Both the position numbers and the translations under genes were made by a program. Under the pieces are notes generated by a model that was not told where the DNA came from, ran no database searches, and was given only the letters and a program-made list of their open reading frames with translations. A stretch of 9,564 bases of DNA, from contig JAGLQP010000042.1 of the NCBI GenBank assembly GCA_023136785.1, positions 1-9,564 of the forward strand, given 5' to 3'. This DNA comes from Spirochaetales bacterium (lineage in GTDB: Bacteria; Spirochaetota; Spirochaetia; SZUA-6; DRHE01). Positions 5,830-9,564 of this stretch are shown here, piece by piece; position 1 is the stretch's first letter, and each line of letters opens with the position of its first letter.

Positions 5830-7490
5830 GGGTACGGCTGCCTCGTTTGATTCTCTCAATCCTGCTGATCCTGTGCCCCTTCGCCTTGAACGCCCAGGAG
5901 ACCAACGACCCGGAGGAGAATGCACCCCGCCTGGCGGGGATCGTGGATCTGAGATCCCTCTCCCTCCTGTGGAGTAGCTCCGACAGCGAATCTCCATCTA
6001 ATCCGGAGCCCCTCGATATTGCCACAACTCCCGAAGGACCGATCGTTCTATTCTCAGATCGATACGTTTCCTTGGGCCTTCACCTGGAGATGACCGAGCA
6101 GACCGTTTGGGATGTGGAGGCGAAACCTATCCTGCCCACGGGGTTCATACCATCCCACCTGCTGATCAACCCCCTGCTCGAACCACTGATCTACAGTGCC
6201 CAGAACGGGACGCTTCTGCTCTTTCATCGGGACAGTACTCCCCCGGAACGCTTCGAAACAGGGGTTGCCCAACCCTTCGAGGCGGCCAGCCTGAGCCGGG
6301 GAGGGGTTGTCCTGTCCGACGGGCAGCGGCTGCACATTTTCAACCGTCGGGGAAATGAGCTTGTTCGCCGGGAGATCTCCCTGCCCTCCCGTTTCACCAC
6401 CGGCCTGAGCGCCGACGATCAGGACCGCCTGTGGATCTATGACCTCCAAACCCGGAAAGTCCGGGTGTACGACCAGACCGGCCAGGAGTTGTTCTCGATA
6501 GCTCCGGATATTTCGGGTGGGACACTGCTCTTTCCCCAGGTATTTCAGGCGCGTTCGGATGGGGGCTTTTTTCTGGGAAGCGCGGGGGAGCTGTGGTGTT
6601 TCGATGAGGAGGGATCCGTACGCTGGAGGCTCACTCAGTTCAACGCCGGGCACCGGCAGGGACTGCCCGCTTTTTACCGGGTAGCCGGAGCTGGCGCAGA
6701 CTCATCCTTCTTCATCCTTGACCCCCTCGGGAATCGGATCTTGAAATTTGTCGAGGATTCAATTGACAGCACTTTGGCCCAAGGGTTCGAGAAAACCGGG
6801 GGGGTACTTTCGCAGCAAAACGAGATCCTCCGCTTCTGTCTGGAAGAGGAGCTGTTCCTTCAGGCGGCCTTTTTTCAGCGCAGCCGGAGTGAAGGACCGG
6901 TGGTTACCGATCTGACCGGGCGTATCAGGAGCAAACAGGCCAGGCTGCTGTCAGATCTGGCGAGGAGGTTGGAAAACGAGCTCCGGCTTCCAGAGGCGGA
7001 AGCGGCCTACAACCGCGGCTTGACCCTGTACCGGGAGCTGCGCAGCCGCGACCCGGTAGATCCCCGCTACCCCGAAGCTATCCGGGAGCTGAGCCGGCGC
7101 CGGAACAGCGTTCGAGATATTCTGACAGCGGAACACCTGCTAAGGGCCGAGGCAGAGGAACGCTTTACATCGGACCGGAGCGAGGAGCTGCGAATTGTGC
7201 TCGGCAACATCTCCAAAGGCATCGTGGAGCAGCCTGAGGTCCAAGCCCGTTTCGCCGGATATCCCGATTCCCGCTGGCTGGGATCACTCAGACAGATTTC
7301 CCCGGGAGGCCAGGCCATCGTATCCATTCCTTTCTCGGGAAGCACTGCCGGTCCTGTCACCACCGAAGACCTGCGTATCGTTCTCAACATCATGGTGAAG
7401 TTTCTCCACGAACAGCGGGCGAAGGCTCAATACTTCCAACTCCCCCTGGTCTTTCCTGCCGGGACGCTGCGCCTGCCGGAGCCCGAGTAG
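5826..7490 (+). CDS. Exported beta-propeller-like protein of unknown function
   Basis: I do not recognise a named family. The ATG at 5826 overlaps the murE stop (ATGA), and the protein then begins MRVRLPRLILSILLILC, a basic start followed by a hydrophobic stretch, with a plausible signal peptidase site after LNA (residue 23). Cys17 lacks a good lipobox because the preceding residue is Leu. Of 554 residues, about 35-310 form repeated strand-turn units resembling an NHL or six-bladed propeller, for example DGQRLHIFNRRGNEL, DRLWIYDLQTRKVRVYD, GELWCFDEEGSVRW and LDPLGNRILKF. Residues 365-445 are charged and helical and may be TPR-like (EAEAAYNRGLTLYREL). Residues 450-554 form a further segment I cannot assign. 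An upstream in-frame start at 5772 would bury the signal peptide inside murE. The overlap suggests translational coupling, and its position between murE and ddl suggests an envelope role. That is inference. Confidence 0.85.
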   Translation: MRVRLPRLILSILLILCPFALNAQETNDPEENAPRLAGIVDLRSLSLLWSSSDSESPSNPEPLDIATTPEGPIVLFSDRYVSLGLHLEMTEQTVWDVEAKPILPTGFIPSHLLINPLLEPLIYSAQNGTLLLFHRDSTPPERFETGVAQPFEAASLSRGGVVLSDGQRLHIFNRRGNELVRREISLPSRFTTGLSADDQDRLWIYDLQTRKVRVYDQTGQELFSIAPDISGGTLLFPQVFQARSDGGFFLGSAGELWCFDEEGSVRWRLTQFNAGHRQGLPAFYRVAGAGADSSFFILDPLGNRILKFVEDSIDSTLAQGFEKTGGVLSQQNEILRFCLEEELFLQAAFFQRSRSEGPVVTDLTGRIRSKQARLLSDLARRLENELRLPEAEAAYNRGLTLYRELRSRDPVDPRYPEAIRELSRRRNSVRDILTAEHLLRAEAEERFTSDRSEELRIVLGNISKGIVEQPEVQARFAGYPDSRWLGSLRQISPGGQAIVSIPFSGSTAGPVTTEDLRIVLNIMVKFLHEQRAKAQYFQLPLVFPAGTLRLPEPE

Positions 7491-7576
7491 CCGAACCCGA
7501 CCCTTGTGACTTTTGTTCCTCGGGGCGCTCCCATAAGGAACTGCAGCAATCCCTCGCAAAGAGCAGTCGAATACCG

Positions 7577-7582
7577 TATAGT
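7577..7582 (+). promoter_or_regulatory. Possible -10 box for a leaderless ddl transcript
   Basis: TATAGT lies six bases before the ddl ATG at 7589, where no Shine-Dalgarno is visible. A start about seven bases downstream would fall on the ATG itself. The matching -35 position (TCGCAA) is poor, so ddl may instead be read from the murE transcript. Confidence 0.3.
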
Positions 7583-7588
7583 AGTGCC

Positions 7589-8659
7589 ATGGGTTTCATT
7601 ACTGTCTGCATCCTGTTCGGCGGCAGATCGGGGGAACACGAAGTGTCCTGCCGCTCCGCCGCCTCGGTGGTTCGCAATCTCGATCCCGACAGATACCAAC
7701 AGGTGCTGATCGGGATCGACAGAGAGGGCAGGTGGCATCTCCAACAAGAAGCTCGTTTTCAAACAGCCTCCTACGGGGAGAGCCTTGAGGTGGTGCCGGC
7801 GGTGGACAACGTTACGGCTGTACCCGCAGTAGGGCTGTTCGCAGCTTCCAGGCCGATTCCCGTGGACGTCGTGTTTCCCGTTCTCCACGGTACCTTCGGA
7901 GAGGACGGAACTGTTCAGGGCCTTTTAGAGATAGCAAATCTTCCCTACGTCGGTGCCGGGGTATTGGGTAGTTCCCTGGCCATGGACAAGCAGAAGACCA
8001 AGGAAATCTGGAAACAATGCGGACTTCCCGTGGTGGATTTTGTCACTGTGCGGGACGGCTCAGCCGGGAGCATCGCTACATTACTAAAGCATTTCGGCTT
8101 TCCCCTGTTCGTCAAGCCGGTAACAGCCGGATCGTCGGTCGGGATCACCAAGGTGCATTCCGAGGAGCAGCTTCGGCCGGCCATTGCCGAGGCGCTTCGC
8201 TTCGATGCCAAGGCCATTGTGGAACCGGCCATCGATGCCCGCGAGATCGAGTGTGCGGTCCTGGGAAACGAGACGGCGGAAGCCTTCGCACCGGGGGAGA
8301 TCCTCCCGAGCCACGAGTTTTACAACTACGAAGCCAAGTACGTCGACCCGGAGGGCGCGGCCTTGAAGCTGCCTGCGGATCTTCCTGAGAACCTCAAGCG
8401 AGAGGTTCGTCGGCTCGCCGTGGCTGCTTTCAAAGCTGTAGAGTGCTCCTGTATGGCCCGGGTCGATTTCTTCCTCGAGAGGAGGAGCAATCGTATCCTT
8501 CTCAACGAGATCAACACTATTCCCGGATTTACAAATATCAGCATGTACCCCAAGATGTGCGAGGCTTCCGGGCTGGCCTACCCCAGACTTCTGGACAGAT
8601 TGATCGAGCTGGCCATAGAGCGCCACGGGAGGCGGAGCAGCCTGCACTACAATTTGTAG
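7589..8659 (+). CDS. ddl: D-alanine--D-alanine ligase
   Basis: ATP-grasp ligase that joins two D-alanines for the end of the peptidoglycan stem peptide; cytoplasmic. The 356 residues show FGGRSGEHEVS (10-20), the HGTFGEDG loop (100-107), AMDKQKTK (131-138), KPVTAGSSVG (176-185), REIECAVLGN (218-227), PGEILPSHEFYNYEAKY (235-251), ARVDFF (290-295) and LNEINTIPGFT (305-315), with metal-binding Glu307 and Asn309. Tyr251 matches E. coli DdlB Tyr216, the residue typically Phe in D-lactate-adding, vancomycin-resistant enzymes, so a D-Ala-D-Ala product is expected. The FYNYEAKY form groups it with the longer Ddl enzymes. The ATG at 7589 is the only usual start that fits the conserved N-terminus; no clear ribosome binding site precedes it. 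It lies 98 bases after the propeller-like gene with no evident terminator between, so co-transcription with murE is plausible. Confidence 0.96.
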   Translation: MGFITVCILFGGRSGEHEVSCRSAASVVRNLDPDRYQQVLIGIDREGRWHLQQEARFQTASYGESLEVVPAVDNVTAVPAVGLFAASRPIPVDVVFPVLHGTFGEDGTVQGLLEIANLPYVGAGVLGSSLAMDKQKTKEIWKQCGLPVVDFVTVRDGSAGSIATLLKHFGFPLFVKPVTAGSSVGITKVHSEEQLRPAIAEALRFDAKAIVEPAIDAREIECAVLGNETAEAFAPGEILPSHEFYNYEAKYVDPEGAALKLPADLPENLKREVRRLAVAAFKAVECSCMARVDFFLERRSNRILLNEINTIPGFTNISMYPKMCEASGLAYPRLLDRLIELAIERHGRRSSLHYNL

Positions 8660-8671
8660 AAGGGGATGCCC

Positions 8672-8700
8672 TGGATACAAGCGGATAAAAGCGATATATA
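8672..8700 (+). promoter_or_regulatory. Candidate promoter for the HDOD gene
   Basis: TGGATA (8672-8677, four of six to TTGACA) is separated by 17 bases from TATATA (8695-8700), and an overlapping TATAGT lies at 8699-8704. The start would fall about 20 bases before the ATG at 8728, leaving room for the GGGAG ribosome binding site at 8715-8719. Supported by position and AT-rich context only. Confidence 0.4.
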
Positions 8701-8727
8701 TAGTAGAGAGAAAAGGGAGAAGATGCC

Positions 8728-9564
8728 ATGACCGAAGGGTTTGAAAAGTACCTGAAGACACTGCCCGTGATTCCGGAGGTAGCCGTTAAGATCCTGTCCA
8801 TTGCGGAAGACAAGCTGGACATCTCCTTCAAGGAGTTGGAAGACATCATCAAAGTGGACCCCGGCCTGACCGCCAAGATATTGAAGATCGCCAACTCGGC
8901 TCTGTACGCCCGGCAGCGGGAGATCAAGAGCCTGCAGATGGCGATCACCCTGCTCGGCTTCAATAACTTGAAGAGCCTCGTTCTATTGGTCACGGCTTCG
9001 AACACTTTTTCCAGTTTCCAGAAAGATCCCTTTTTCCAGTACTTCTGGAAACATTCGATTTTGACGGCTTTCTTGGCCAGACATATCGCCATCCGGAGCA
9101 ATCATAAGGACGCCGCCGAAGACTGTTTTATTGCCGGGCTGCTTCACGATATCGGCCAAGTTGCCTTTTGCAATGCCGACCGGGAGCAGTATCAACCCGC
9201 CGTAACAGCGTTGCTGGAAGGAAAGACTCAGGCGGAGGAGATCGAGGACAGAATATACGGTACTGACCATCGCGAAATCGGCGCTTCTCTTCTGTCCAAA
9301 TGGAGTTTTCCTGAAGTTTACGTGGACACGGCCCGGGAACACCAGAGCCTGAACATCACCTCCGCCCACAAGGCCTCGATCATCATCGTGTCGATAGGGG
9401 ATCTGGTGGCGGAGATCATCAGAGTCGGCGGCATAGACCCGGCCAGTGAACAACTCCTGCTTGACCTGCTGGAGCATACGGATCTTTCACAAAACGACCT
9501 CGAATACTACAAGACATCCTTTATGGCGGACTTGCAGAAAGATCTCCTGTTCCTGGAATGCCGA
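8728..9564 (+). CDS. HDOD-domain signalling protein (3' end missing)
   Basis: HDOD proteins are non-classical relatives of HD-domain phosphohydrolases found in signalling, motility and stress regulation; most have no proven activity. The 279 visible residues begin with the HDOD signature LPVIPEVAVKIL (12-23), then VDPGLTAKILKIANSALY (43-60), IKSLQMAITLLGFNNLKSLV (66-85), FWKHS (His109), CFIAGLLHDIGQVAF (133-147, His140-Asp141 pair), GTDHREIGASLLSKW (178-192) and IGDLVAEI (Asp225). His109, His140-Asp141 and Asp225 could make a complete HD metal site, whereas the usual HH near 205 is HQ. Stand-alone family members are about 280-300 residues, so little is probably missing unless a further domain follows. 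The ATG at 8728 is chosen over 8723 because GGGAG (8715-8719) is eight bases before it. It is 68 bases after ddl with its own promoter-like sequence. Its target is unknown. Confidence 0.9.
   Translation, partial: MTEGFEKYLKTLPVIPEVAVKILSIAEDKLDISFKELEDIIKVDPGLTAKILKIANSALYARQREIKSLQMAITLLGFNNLKSLVLLVTASNTFSSFQKDPFFQYFWKHSILTAFLARHIAIRSNHKDAAEDCFIAGLLHDIGQVAFCNADREQYQPAVTALLEGKTQAEEIEDRIYGTDHREIGASLLSKWSFPEVYVDTAREHQSLNITSAHKASIIIVSIGDLVAEIIRVGGIDPASEQLLLDLLEHTDLSQNDLEYYKTSFMADLQKDLLFLECR

Noticed and set aside
7491..7588. A terminator after the propeller-like gene.
   Set aside because: The only hairpin candidate, GGGGCGCTCCC, has a three- to four-base stem and no T run.

Overview
This is a GC-rich bacterial chromosomal window of mostly housekeeping genes. 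Two repair-type DNA polymerase genes run leftward: polX (truncated by the left edge) and a family B polymerase, polB. Four genes run rightward: murE, a secreted protein of unknown function, ddl, and an HDOD-domain gene that runs off the right edge. There are no tRNA or rRNA genes, CRISPR arrays, insertion sequences or phage genes. The host makes peptidoglycan. Its MurE carries EDPR where diaminopimelate-adding enzymes carry DNPR. That suggests a third peptide residue other than meso-DAP and would fit an ornithine-type spirochaete such as a Spirochaeta relative. The taxonomic guess is weak and rests on memory of the families.

Layout: 1-1304 (minus) is a PolX with a Pol beta-like core and a C-terminal PHP domain. 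1301-1426 (minus) is a short antitoxin-like reading frame that changes frame partway, with its tail running in frame into the polX ATG. A good sigma70-type promoter lies just upstream of it (1468-1496), with a small palindrome at the predicted transcription start. 1427-1653 is otherwise non-coding. 1654-4206 (minus) is the family B DNA polymerase, with all exonuclease and polymerase motifs and a C-terminal clamp-binding-like QLWLF. 4207-4329 is a divergent control region with a 7-bp inverted repeat. 4330-5829 (plus) is murE. 5826-7490 (plus) is an exported propeller-like protein that overlaps murE by ATGA. 7589-8659 (plus) is ddl. 8728-9564 (plus) is the HDOD protein.

Two functional blocks emerge. 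The left block pairs two DNA repair polymerases on one strand. The right block is a cell-wall precursor cluster: MurE adds the third stem-peptide residue, Ddl makes the D-Ala-D-Ala dipeptide, and an uncharacterised periplasmic protein is encoded between them and probably coupled to murE translation. The HDOD gene appears to start its own unit.

The window is largely ordinary. The points most worth a second look are the frameshifted antitoxin-like remnant joined to polX, the unknown exported protein inside the murE-ddl cluster, and the MurE specificity motif. I see no convincing new multi-gene system.
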